12,579 nt of DNA from contig CADWAF010002148.1 of assembly GCA_902984215.1 (NCBI GenBank), positions 1 to 12,579 of the forward strand. The letters are read 5' to 3'. Position numbers and translations under genes: made by a program. Source of the DNA: Willaertia magna. Lineage: Eukaryota; Heterolobosea; Eutetramitea; Acrasida; Naegleriidae. Within the stretch, counting starts at the first letter, position 1; every line of letters begins with the position of its first letter. Of the stretch, positions 1-7,720 are shown one piece after another. Under the pieces are notes generated by a model, which was not told the origin of the DNA, searched no databases, and was given only the letters and a program-made list of their open reading frames with translations.

Positions 1-2
1 AT

Positions 3-101
3 CCAACATTTAATATGTATGATAGTGTTGTGTTTTATGATTCAGAAAGTCAATTGGTGACGAGAGTGGAAGAAATTTATGCAAGAGGACCTGGAATTTA
101 A
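3..101 (+). CDS. C-terminal end of an upstream protein (partial, unidentified)
   Basis: An open frame enters from the left edge and ends at TAA 99-101, giving 32 residues that finish in EEIYARGPGI. The composition (acidic, with Val, Glu and Gly, less A/T-extreme than the retroelements) and the clean stop followed by an AT-rich stretch look like the true end of a host gene. I do not recognise the family from so short a tail. No start or domain is visible, and it could also be the last exon of a spliced gene. Confidence 0.55.
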   Translation, partial: PTFNMYDSVVFYDSESQLVTRVEEIYARGPGI

Positions 102-396
102 AGATGATTTTATTTACTGTTATGATGTTATCAATGTTATTGTGCAGTAAAATTGTAAAGTAAATATTGGTAATTTACTTTGTGATATTTTTAATGAAAT
201 GGTGTTTTATGTTTGTGTTAGCTTTTTTTTGTAAAGATTGTAGAATATGGCAAGCCAATATGTTTGTAAATAATACCTGTAAGCAAGGGCTAAAGGTTTA
301 ATTCGAAGATTGATTGTGGGTGATGATACAATTTGAAAATCTCGCTGTATTTTATGGAAATGGTTAAATGGAACTAGTCAGCAATCTTAAAAAAAA
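102..396. other. Intergenic: 3' region of upstream gene and leader of the kinase gene
   Basis: No gene is seen here. It is T-rich and holds TGTAAATA at 265-272, which matches the Pumilio/PUF RNA-binding consensus UGUANAUA and would lie in the 3' UTR of the upstream gene. It also holds a 16-base word at 151-166 that recurs exactly at 12391-12406, in the other host intergenic stretch. A short upstream reading frame lies at 354-377. Confidence 0.5.
354..377 (+). promoter_or_regulatory. Possible uORF in the kinase leader (MEMVKWN-stop)
   Basis: ATG at 354 opens a seven-codon frame ending in TAG at 375-377, 19 bases before the kinase ATG. It contains a second in-frame ATG at 360. If the transcript starts upstream of 354, scanning ribosomes would meet it first, so it could dampen kinase translation. 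The transcription start is unknown and short ATG frames are common by chance, so this is only a candidate. Confidence 0.3.
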
Positions 397-2886
397 ATGT
401 CAAAACATAATTTAAGTATCGGTGGTGATACAAATAGTGATTATTATGATGAGTCAATTAAAAGAAGAAAATTTGTTTCATTTGATGGATCAGATATGAT
501 TAATGATTATCAAGATATGGATACAGATGAAACAAATAGTTTAATGAATGCAAGAATACAATCAACAAATGTATTATCTAATCTTCCATTACCAGATATT
601 CTTATTAGTAGTAATAAGAATATTACTTATAAGAAAATACCATCTAATTTATCTTCTGGAGGAAATGGAGATGTGGAATTATATCAAACAATTAATTTAG
701 ATAATCCATGTAAAGTAGTAATTAAAAGAATACCTAATGAAAAAGAAACTTCTGATGCAAATATTGATTTAATTAATAACAAATTTAGTAAATTACATTC
801 TAAACATATAATTCAATATAAAGATTATTTTGAAACAGATGGATATTTTTATTTTGTAATGGACTATTGTGGATATAATTTAAGAGAATATATTTTACAA
901 AAAGGAACTAAAATTATTACACCATTTTTTATTTTACAATTAATTATTCAAATAATAACAGCATTAAATTATTTAAATGAACAACAATTATTTCATGGTG
1001 ATTTAAAACCTGAGAATATATTTGTGTCAGATGAATTAAATGAATTACTAAAAACTGGGGCTGGAAAAGGATATCAATATGGATATGTATTTATATTAGG
1101 TGATTTAGGATCAGTAAATGAAGGAAATAGATTTATTTCTAATAATTATAATAATAATAAATATAAATCATATAGTAATATTTCTACATTTGGAACAATT
1201 GGATATCAAGCACCTGAATTAATTAATAGCGACTGCCTATTGACAGATAAAATTGATATTTGGAGTTTAGGAATTACTTTACTTATATTATTATCTTTAT
1301 TAGATAATTTTAATAACAATGATATTATTTTAAATACAAGAAAATATTTATTTTATTATAATACTACAGAAGAAGAACGTAAACAATATTTTAATAATAT
1401 TTTATTACATACTGATAATATATTAAATGAAATTACAAATATTTTAGGAAATGATATAGATTGGCAATTTTTTATTAATGTTATTATAACACCAATGTTA
1501 GATAAAAATTCAATGACAAGAATATCTTGTATTGAAATATATAAAAAACTTTTTTGCTTTGGTAAAGAATTTGCTCCTTTAAGAGAAAATTATTTTTGGT
1601 TAACTGGAGTACGTTCTTTAAATTTATTTATTGAGGCAGTTTGTGTTTTTAAACAACTAAAAATTAGTCAATTAGAGGAAAGTTATTTAAAAGGTTTAAA
1701 TGATAGAAATATAGTTTTAAAAATTGTTTCTAATAGTGGAGCGTGTTTGAGTTATTGTCTTGATCATTTTAAAAATGATAAAGAAATAGTTTTAGCTGCT
1801 ATTTCTAATTATCCAGAATATTATATGTTTATTAGAAATGAATTAAAATATGATAAAGATATAGCTTTACATGCTATTTCAAGTGAGTATTATTTATGGA
1901 ATTTTGTACCTGAAGAGTTATTGACTAAAGATTTTGCATTACTATTCTGTACGAAAATGAAAGAAAAATATCCAAATATAACTGTTCCCTTATTTCAACT
2001 TAAAAACTTTTATAAAGAGATAAATAAATTTAAACAATTATCAGATACAAAATACAATATAAGTTCAGAACAATTACTTAATGATAAAAAATTTATTTTA
2101 GAATTACTTGGAAAAAGACCAGAAATGTATAGCCATATAAATGATATATTCAAAAAAGATAAAGAAATAATAAATATTGTCTATAGAGGATTTGGCCATA
2201 AATATAATAATATTCCAAATAAATTAAAGGAAGACAAAGGATTTATTTTAGGGTTAATAAAATTACAACCAGGCTTATATAACTTTATAAATGATAAATT
2301 CAAAAAAGATAAAGAAATAATATTTACTACTTTTAGTAATGCTAGCGAACATGACCGTTTTTGTTGTGATTTTTGGGAATATGAAAACTTAATAATAGAT
2401 ATCATTAATGTACGTAAGGATGTAAAATTTATTGTATCAGAATTTGATACACCTGAATATATGAAAGAATTTCTTAGTAAATTATTAAAGAATAATACTT
2501 TTGAATTATTATACACATACAATGAACCAAAGGAAATTTTTCATAAAGAAAAAAGTTATTTTCAAAAATATTATTCAACTAAATTTTGGATTATTAGATG
2601 TTTTTGTAGAGATTGGAGAATATATTTTGATTTTGTTCTTGTTTATTTAAGCATAGATGAATGTAAAGAATCAACAAAAGTTTTTTATCAACCAACAGAT
2701 GAGAATATTTCCAAATTATTTGGTGAGTGCTCTTTAGAGAATATTAGAAGGTGTATTTCTGTTTATTTAAGGGTAAATGAATATGGTGAATTAACAGATG
2801 AGGTTAATAAATTAGTTTCCAAATTACTAGATAAAGACCCTTTAGAGAAAAGCTCAACATGTTGTTTAATGGAAATAAAACAATAA
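397..2886 (+). CDS. Protein kinase with C-terminal DUF4116-like repeats
   Basis: 829 aa, one uninterrupted exon. The start is firm: an in-frame TAA at 388-390 precedes the A-run and ATG. Residues 1-75 are polar and likely disordered, with a basic KRRK at 22-25. The kinase domain runs from about 76 to 400: glycine loop SSGGNGDV (86-93), VVIK with ATP-binding Lys110, catalytic loop HGDLKPEN (200-207), metal-binding DLG (236-238, in place of DFG), a long Asn-rich activation segment (241-262), APE (272-274) and DIWSLG (287-292). All residues needed for phosphotransfer are present, so it should be active; the Leu in DLG and Gly in HGD are departures from the usual pattern. From about 439 to 685 come repeats of roughly 50 residues with the 'DKEIVLAAI' pattern of DUF4116, a domain of unknown function found in many protists. 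Substrate and pathway are unknown. Codons are strongly A/T-ending but the frame is undamaged, unlike the elements downstream. Confidence 0.9.
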   Translation: MSKHNLSIGGDTNSDYYDESIKRRKFVSFDGSDMINDYQDMDTDETNSLMNARIQSTNVLSNLPLPDILISSNKNITYKKIPSNLSSGGNGDVELYQTINLDNPCKVVIKRIPNEKETSDANIDLINNKFSKLHSKHIIQYKDYFETDGYFYFVMDYCGYNLREYILQKGTKIITPFFILQLIIQIITALNYLNEQQLFHGDLKPENIFVSDELNELLKTGAGKGYQYGYVFILGDLGSVNEGNRFISNNYNNNKYKSYSNISTFGTIGYQAPELINSDCLLTDKIDIWSLGITLLILLSLLDNFNNNDIILNTRKYLFYYNTTEEERKQYFNNILLHTDNILNEITNILGNDIDWQFFINVIITPMLDKNSMTRISCIEIYKKLFCFGKEFAPLRENYFWLTGVRSLNLFIEAVCVFKQLKISQLEESYLKGLNDRNIVLKIVSNSGACLSYCLDHFKNDKEIVLAAISNYPEYYMFIRNELKYDKDIALHAISSEYYLWNFVPEELLTKDFALLFCTKMKEKYPNITVPLFQLKNFYKEINKFKQLSDTKYNISSEQLLNDKKFILELLGKRPEMYSHINDIFKKDKEIINIVYRGFGHKYNNIPNKLKEDKGFILGLIKLQPGLYNFINDKFKKDKEIIFTTFSNASEHDRFCCDFWEYENLIIDIINVRKDVKFIVSEFDTPEYMKEFLSKLLKNNTFELLYTYNEPKEIFHKEKSYFQKYYSTKFWIIRCFCRDWRIYFDFVLVYLSIDECKESTKVFYQPTDENISKLFGECSLENIRRCISVYLRVNEYGELTDEVNKLVSKLLDKDPLEKSSTCCLMEIKQ
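2137..2172 (+). repeat. 36-bp internal repeat of the kinase gene, copy 1
   Basis: This matches 2287-2322 with one mismatch, exactly 150 bp (50 codons) apart and in the same frame. Both encode NDxFKKDKEII. The flanking codons are also similar, so the two are neighbouring DUF4116-like units produced by a duplication recent enough to leave DNA-level identity. Confidence 0.85.
2287..2322 (+). repeat. 36-bp internal repeat of the kinase gene, copy 2
   Basis: Partner of 2137-2172: same frame, one mismatch, one repeat unit (50 codons) downstream. Confidence 0.85.
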
Positions 2887-3195
2887 AAATTATTTACAGT
2901 AATAGGTTCATAAGCTTGCTTCACAAAAAGAGGAGTGAAGGCAAATAATTGTAATCCTAATTATCATTCAATCATTCCAGAAACATTAGGTATCAGTAAT
3001 TAATTATCTTATTGGTAATTTTGTATTTAAGGGTGTAGATTTAAATATTTTGTAAACAATTGTAAACAATTCATTCTTTTGTGGGTAAACTGTGGCGTAG
3101 GTGTTGCATTGGCATCATTTTTTTTAAAGTACGAGCTTCGAAAAAATGAAAAAACAATATTCGCAAAAATTTTAGGAATCGAAGCTTAGGAAAAT
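2887..3195. other. Host intergenic stretch with a possible cut-off gene start
   Basis: The kinase 3' region is followed by about 300 bases with more G and C than the retroelements. TGTAAACAAT occurs twice in tandem near 3050. An A-run and ATG at 3146 has the same AAAAAATG context as the kinase start and the start at 12477. It gives only nine codons before TAG (3173-3175), shortly before the retroelement boundary at 3196. It may be a gene beginning cut by the insertion, or a chance ORF. An 8-bp inverted pair (AGCTTCGA / TCGAAGCT) flanks it at about 3133-3140 and 3179-3186. Confidence 0.4.
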
Positions 3196-3203
3196 CATTA
3201 ACA

Positions 3204-3223
3204 GTTCTTCAAAAAAGAAGAAC
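3204..3223. repeat. Perfect small hairpin in the left terminal repeat
   Basis: GTTCTTC and GAAGAAC, 7 bp each, flank a loop of six A. The right-hand copy has two transitions in one arm (at 8261 and 8267) that break the pairing. Confidence 0.8.
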
Positions 3224-3250
3224 TTGAGTGTTACAATTAGAGAATAGGCG

Positions 3251-3308
3251 GGAAAAGCTAGTATAAATACTTACAGAGTTGTAATATTTATACTTCAATA
3301 GCTTTTCC
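3251..3308. repeat. Long imperfect hairpin in the left terminal repeat
   Basis: GGAAAAGCTA (3251-3260) pairs perfectly with TAGCTTTTCC (3299-3308), and GTATAAATA (3261-3269) pairs with TATTTATAC (3285-3293). A 5-base bulge separates the two pairings on the 3' arm. It may be a structural signal in the element's RNA or DNA. Several of the left-right repeat differences fall in this stem. Confidence 0.7.
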
Positions 3309-3374
3309 AAATTACAAAAAATTTACCAAAAATATCAACCTGCCATAGGTCAATAATTTTGAAGTAACATACTT

Positions 3375-3679
3375 GTAATACAATAAAACGGTTTTTTCTT
3401 GCATTCCAAACCATTCATAACATCATACAACTTAGTTAACTATCATAGTTATAATTTCAACATAGTACCATAACACTATAACATACAAAGTATACAAACA
3501 ACTTAGAATACAAACTACTCAGTATACAGCATACCTAGTAATACATACAACTTAGAATACAAACAACTTATAAACATAGGTTAGTTCTCATTAGTACTGG
3601 AGATGGTGTAATCAATTTAGATGTATTATTGTTTTCACCATGACTAACATTTGGTGAATTGTTATTACTATTGCTTTAA
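3375..3679. other. Leader region of the DIRS-like element, with short direct repeats
   Basis: No convincing plus-strand gene. ACAACTTAGAATACAAAC occurs at 3498-3515 and again at 3547-3564, within a run of related CATACAA-like words. A 40-codon open minus-strand frame (3552-3671) encodes an Asn/Ser-rich peptide containing SKLITPSPV, but it has no start and no recognised domain. Confidence 0.5.
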
Positions 3680-5575
3680 TTGTTAGAACTACCAATGTTA
3701 CTTTGTAACCAACAACAAAAATTAATTGAACAGTTAAACAGAATTATTAGAGAACAAACTAATAGAATTAGACTATTAGAAGATAACAATTTCATTAGAA
3801 CTAATAGCAGTAACAGTAATATTAATGACTATAATACTAATAACAATAGTGTAATTAATACAGGATCTAATAATATCATAAACCCTTTTGCACAATCATA
3901 CAACTCAATAATTCATCAAAACAATACATTGGATGAAATCAAAAAGAAGAAAATAGCAGATAAGTACTATTCTATGATTAATAACTTAGTAGAATTAGAT
4001 TATAACAAGGAAGATTTGGAGGAATTAGAATTAGATAAATTAGTTAACTTGTACTCTTCATACTATTGTAAAGTTGAACAAATAGTTAAAAATCCGGATT
4101 TTAAAGTATTTAAAGAAAAAGTTAATCTTCTTATGGCCAAATTTCATGAAGTACTTAATAAAACTGATAAATATCATCTATTATTCAATAGAGAGAATAA
4201 AGAAATTATATCAGAAAATCTTAAACTCCAATATATGTTGAATGCATATATTAGTAGATTAAACATCCATCATTTGAGTGTTATTGATTCAATAATTAAG
4301 GCTGAAATTACTGAACTTACTATTTATTTATGTATGATTAGAAACACAGTGATGGATTAAGGGATTAAGGAAAATAATATGGAAATAAGTAATAATACTG
4401 TAAAAAGTTATATTTCAAGAAGTGTAGGAGAAACTTTAATAAGTAAAGATTTTAAGAAGTCTAGAAAGGAATTAAAAAATAACAAATTTTAGGAACAAAA
4501 CAAAAAACAGAAACAGTTTAATTTTAACCATAATAGTGAACAATTAAAAAAGAAAGGCAATGAAAATAGAAAATATAAAAGTATTAACAGAAGAGATAAT
4601 AATAAGTATTATTACAAAAAATTTAATTACAACAACAATAACCAGTATAATAATAATAGTAATAATTTTTCCAATAAAGAGAACAATAGAAAAAATTACA
4701 ACTAAAACAATAACCAGAGTAACAACAATAAAAATGAATAACTGTTGTATGGATTATTTAAAAAACTGCTTAGAAAATTGGATTTTAGCAAAAATATCAG
4801 AGTTTATTTTAGAGTAGTTGAAAGAAGGTCTTTCTTTAACTTTAGATCCATCAAAATGGATAAATGTAGGGAAGTTTTTAATAAAGAATTAGAGGCAAAT
4901 AGATTAGATGAACAAAAAATTGAAAGAAATGTTGCAACAAAGAGTAGTAGAGCTAGTTTTAAACCTAATTATCAATCCTATTTATTTAGTGGAGAAAAAA
5001 AGAAAAGATTTATATTGCTTTATTTTAAATTTATATAAAATGAATACAAGCATAAATATGAACCATTTTAAGATCGATACTATTCTTATGATTTTAAAGT
5101 TTATAAAGAAAAGGTGATAAGTAACAAAAATAGACTTAAAGAAAGGTTATTATTACATTTCTATAAAAAAAATCCAAAAACCTTCTTGGTTTCGAGTAGT
5201 TAGGAAAGAAGTATTGATTACAAAGTACTTTCATTTAGTTTGAACATAGTTTCAGAAACTTTTATAAGAATTATAAAGGTTCTCATGAAAGTATTAAGGA
5301 TGAAAGGTATTATATGTTTTATATATATAAACAACATATTAGTGTTAGCATTTATAGAAGAAAAATATCCTAAATACACTCAAGAAACAGTGAATCTATT
5401 AAAATCACTTAGTTGGTTAATTTAAAAAGAAAAATCAATTATCAATCTTCAAACAATTATAGAATTTTTAGGAATTGGTTTAAATTTTATAAATAAAACT
5501 ACTTTTATTCTAAACGACAAACTGAAAACAGCATTAATATTAATAGATATGATAATGAAAAAAAAAGGAGACTAA
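3680..5575 (+). pseudogene. gag plus reverse transcriptase remnant of the DIRS-like element
   Basis: One reading frame runs the whole length, broken by scattered TAA/TAG codons (4358, 4490, 4703, 4739, 5036, 5069, 5201, 5423). The first 226 codons are stop-free; the first ATG is at 3695 and the frame opens at 3680. The gag-like part is Asn/Gln-rich with charged helices, and continues past 4358 into a KYYYKKFNYNNNNQ-type tail. From about 4745 the RT follows: palm sequence, LSFSL at 5228-5242 (family LPFGL), SETFIR (family aPrxFTk), then FIYINNILV with Asn-Asn at 5330-5335 where catalytic Asp-Asp belongs, and LKSLSWLI...KEKS and IEFLGIGLNF after it. Most departures from family motifs are single C-to-T or G-to-A changes. 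The frame shifts near the A-run at 5558-5566 into the RNase H frame. Confidence 0.8.
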
Positions 5576-6561
5576 GAATAAAAGTAAAAACTATTCAAAA
5601 ATTTATTGGAAAATTAGAATTCTTTTTAATTATAAACCCATTCATAAGACCCTTAATTATAAGATTAAGAAGACACATAAATATAATTATTAAAATAAAG
5701 AATCAGTTTAATACAATGTTAATTCAACAAATACCATTAAAAGATTTATCAGTCCTAAAGAAGGTATTAGTGGATTATAAAGGTTTTCTTTTCAATCTAG
5801 ATTTTGTGTTAATAAATTTAAATACAGATGCCCCAATAAAAGGTTTTAGTAGTGTTTCATTAAATGTTATTATAAATGGAGAGTAGAAAGAAAACTTAGA
5901 AAATTCTCATATAAATCAAAAAGAACTATTAGTAGTTTAAAGATTTTTAAAAATAGCTGTTTTACAAAAATTATATTCTCTAAATACTCAATTTCATCTA
6001 AAAGTAGACAATATAGTAGCATTATGGTATATCAGAAAGAGTTATGAACAAACTGTAAAACTAAAAAACATTACAAAAAATATTTAGAAAATATTATACA
6101 ATAACTAATGGATAATAAGAAAAATATTGTAGATTTTAACAGAAAAAAATTATATTCCAGATTTCCTATCAAGAAATAGTCTTTCAAAATGGAAAACATC
6201 AAAAAATTTGTTTAACCAGTTAAACAACAAATAGAGATCATTCAAAGTAAACAAGTTTGCATTTTAGGAAAATACTCATTTAAGCAATTACAATTATTAG
6301 ACATTAAAATAAAATACTTTCAAGAATCTTTAAGAAAAAGACTTATTGAACTACTTTATATTACCTTTTGAGTTAACCTTTTAAACATTAAATTATTACA
6401 TAAAGTTTCAAACAATAGATACAATTATAGTACTTTATTGACCAGTATTCCTTTGGTTCTCAATTCTAATAAAAATAACTTTAAATTGACAAAAGGTTCC
6501 AAAAAAAAGTTATATAGTCCTTTTTACTTAGAACATTTAAGAAATTCAAATTAGACGCTAA
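5551..6561 (+). pseudogene. RNase H domain remnant of the DIRS-like element
   Basis: This frame continues the RT after a shift in a poly-A run. The connection region reads IGKLEFFLIINPFIRPLI. The RNase H core reads NTDAPIKGFSS (family DAS..GWGg), HINQKELLVV, KVDNIVALWYIRKS (family DN..aVaYI.K) and NYIPDFLSRNS (family ipG..N..AD.LSR). The C-terminal signature of DIRS proteins is also visible, PFELTF...YIKFQ then IIVLY-stop-PVFLWF at about 6364-6460, where the stop is TGA in place of the Trp of 'P.Wp.q.W'. In-frame stops are TAG, TAA and TGA, so the copy is non-functional. It overlaps the start of the recombinase frame, as expected for this element class. Confidence 0.8.
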
Positions 6562-6680
6562 TTGTTGTTCAAATAAAAGCAATCAATTATTAATGTTTTT
6601 AAATAATGTTAAACAAACTATTTATTGAAGATTAACTTTATCAACGGTTAAAAGTTATTATAGAGTCTATAAGAAATTTA
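6542..6680 (+). pseudogene. Tyrosine recombinase, N-terminal (core-binding) fragment
   Basis: In the +2 frame relative to the RNase H, residues around NNVKQTIY-stop-RLTLSTVKSYYRVYKKF resemble the SAM-like N-terminal domain of DIRS recombinases (pattern 'sT...Y...w..F'). TGA at 6626 probably replaces TGG. The fragment is cut at about 6680. The catalytic half resumes at about 7684, and the stretch that should join them (roughly 80 residues in relatives) is missing. Confidence 0.65.
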
Positions 6681-6685
6681 CTACT

Positions 6686-6732
6686 ATTCATTTAATCTTA
6701 CTAATAGTCTAAGGCTAGCTACTATAATAGAA
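6686..6732 (-). repeat. Inverted copy of the recombinase Arg-box sequence (left arm)
   Basis: The reverse complement matches 7674-7720 at 42 of 47 positions, and all five differences are transitions. Read on the minus strand it encodes VASLRLLVRLNE, and the right-hand sense copy encodes VASLRLLIKLDE. It is therefore recombinase coding sequence in inverted orientation, not an unrelated transposon terminal repeat. The Arg codon here (6696-6698) aligns with Lys 7708-7710 in the sense copy. Confidence 0.85.
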
Positions 6733-7587
6733 AATAAAGACATTTCGAACATTATATTGGCTGATATTGATGTTATAAATTGCAAAACAAGTGAGTTGGT
6801 TTATCAAAAGAAAGGAGATGGTAATAGAAGTGTTTTGAAAGGAGAAACCTATCTTTCTTTACAGCCAAAGAAACAGAAAAATAAGAATACAGAGAAAGTT
6901 GTATTTGAATCTAAGACTAAACTTCAATTTAATAAAGTTTCGTACCATAACCAAAAAGAAACATTTTCAATGTAGGTGAGCTTTTATACATTATTTTTAT
7001 ATCAGACCAAAGAGCCTATTATTGTTTATAAATCAGTCCCTTTTCTATTGTATAGTAGAAAAACTAATGATCAATGTAAAGAAGAAGGAAAAAAGAAAAA
7101 AAGGTATATTGAGCAAAGACAAACTTTACTGTTAAATAACAAAACTAACAACATTAAGAAAGTAAAACTAACTGAAGAAGAAACACAAGAAAGCTTATTA
7201 GCTGAATACATGAAAGAACTTAAGGAATTAATGCTATTAAGGGATAAATTGAATAAAGATGAGGAGACTTTAGCAACTAGCACAGTCTTTCGTGTTTTAG
7301 TAGACAAAAAAGAAGTAAATGAAATACCCACTTCGTATGATCCATTTGTACTTTGTAGTGATTTTAATTTCAACACAGATGATATGTGCAAAGAAAATTC
7401 TAGTTTATTCACCACAAAACAAGACAATTTGGCAGATATTTTACAATTATTTGATAATAGTGATGATTTAGATACATTTTTAAAATCAACCGAGAAAAAG
7501 GATTACAATTTTTTACTATTCCACTGTTCTCTCTCTTCTTTTTCACAGAAGGATGTAGACTTTCAACCGTTGTTCACTGATTTCTAA
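6733..7587 (+). CDS. 5'-truncated, intron-bearing gene fragment inside the recombinase gene
   Basis: The frame is open from the repeat edge through 6971 and again from 7056 to TAA 7585-7587. An in-frame TAG at 6973-6975 separates the parts, but it lies inside a good 84-nt intron, GTAGGT (6972) to a T-rich tract and TATAG (7055). Splicing keeps the frame and gives about 256 residues. No in-frame ATG exists in the first part, so the 5' end is missing or lies in a lost exon. The product has a Lys-rich stretch (KKQKNKNTEK, then KKKKRY), a charged helical segment likely to coil (TEEETQESLLAEYMKELKEL, residues about 125-165) and an acidic, hydrophobic C-terminal half (DILQLFDNSDDLDTFL). That layout resembles a nuclear regulator, but I do not recognise a family. 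G content and lack of decay set it apart from the surrounding element. Confidence 0.6.
6972..7055 (+). other. Probable spliceosomal intron in the gene fragment
   Basis: The 5' site is GTAGGT and the 3' end is a pyrimidine-rich run followed by TATAG. It is 84 nt (28 codons), removes the only in-frame stop and rejoins the same frame. Alternative ends (GTGAGC at 6976, CAG at 7005 or 7036) leave a stop or break the frame. Confidence 0.6.
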
Positions 7588-7675
7588 TTGTACACTAAAT
7601 AAATTATAAATTGTAAAAGTAATTTAGTTATTATAGAGTCTATAATTAATTTAGAAGTTAGTCTATAATTAACTT
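7588..7675. other. Right junction of the captured segment, with recombinase-derived repeat and hairpin
   Basis: 7626-7653 repeats 6653-6680 directly (26 of 28 positions, the first 20 identical). That sequence encodes the SYYRVYK part of the recombinase N-domain. Just after it, AGAAGTTA (7653-7660) and TAACTTCT (7670-7677) form a perfect 8-bp inverted repeat overlapping the edge of the 47-bp inverted pair. Confidence 0.8.
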
Positions 7676-7720
7676 CTATTATAGTAGCTAGCCTTAGATT
7701 ACTAATAAAATTAGATGAAT
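7674..7720 (+). repeat. Sense copy of the recombinase Arg-box sequence (right arm)
   Basis: Partner of the inverted copy at 6686-6732, 42 of 47 matching. It is continuous with the recombinase catalytic domain downstream, which identifies it as the resident sequence. Confidence 0.85.

Larger units (their letters stand above)
3196..3374 (+). repeat. Left 179-bp direct terminal repeat of the DIRS-like element
   Basis: It aligns without gaps to 8253-8431 at 163 of 179 positions. All 16 differences are C or G here and T or A in the right copy. Similarity stops abruptly on both sides. It contains two inverted repeats that could fold as hairpins (3204-3223 and 3251-3308), both intact here and damaged in the right copy. 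Confidence 0.92.

Noticed and set aside
2181..2522. 113-codon minus-strand ORF
   Set aside because: Antisense shadow of the kinase repeats with no recognised domain.
3100..3150. Possible tRNA from a GTACGAGCTTCGAAA-like T-arm
   Set aside because: No acceptor stem, anticodon arm or D-arm could be paired around it.
3490..3565. CRISPR-like short repeats in the element leader
   Set aside because: Only two exact copies of an 18-base word, AT-rich, in a eukaryotic context; no array.
4560..4817. 85-codon plus-strand ORF rich in Ile and Thr
   Set aside because: Off-frame reading of the Asn-rich gag tail; the Ile/Thr runs come from AAT/AAC repeats read in another frame.
3680..6561. TAA/TAG read as Gln (reassigned genetic code), since many in-frame stops sit where Gln would suit
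   Set aside because: The kinase ends in TAA, as do the gene tail at 99-101 and the captured gene, with sensible protein ends. TGA stops also occur in the elements, some at Trp positions, together with frameshifts and mutated active sites. Decay explains all of it.
7071..7427. 118-codon minus-strand ORF
   Set aside because: Antisense to the captured gene, low-complexity Ser/Leu translation, typical shadow.
6686..7720. DNA transposon with 47-bp terminal inverted repeats carrying the gene at 6733-7587
   Set aside because: The right arm is continuous coding sequence of the resident recombinase and the left arm encodes the same peptide, so the inverted pair derives from the host element. The gene shows no transposase motif.
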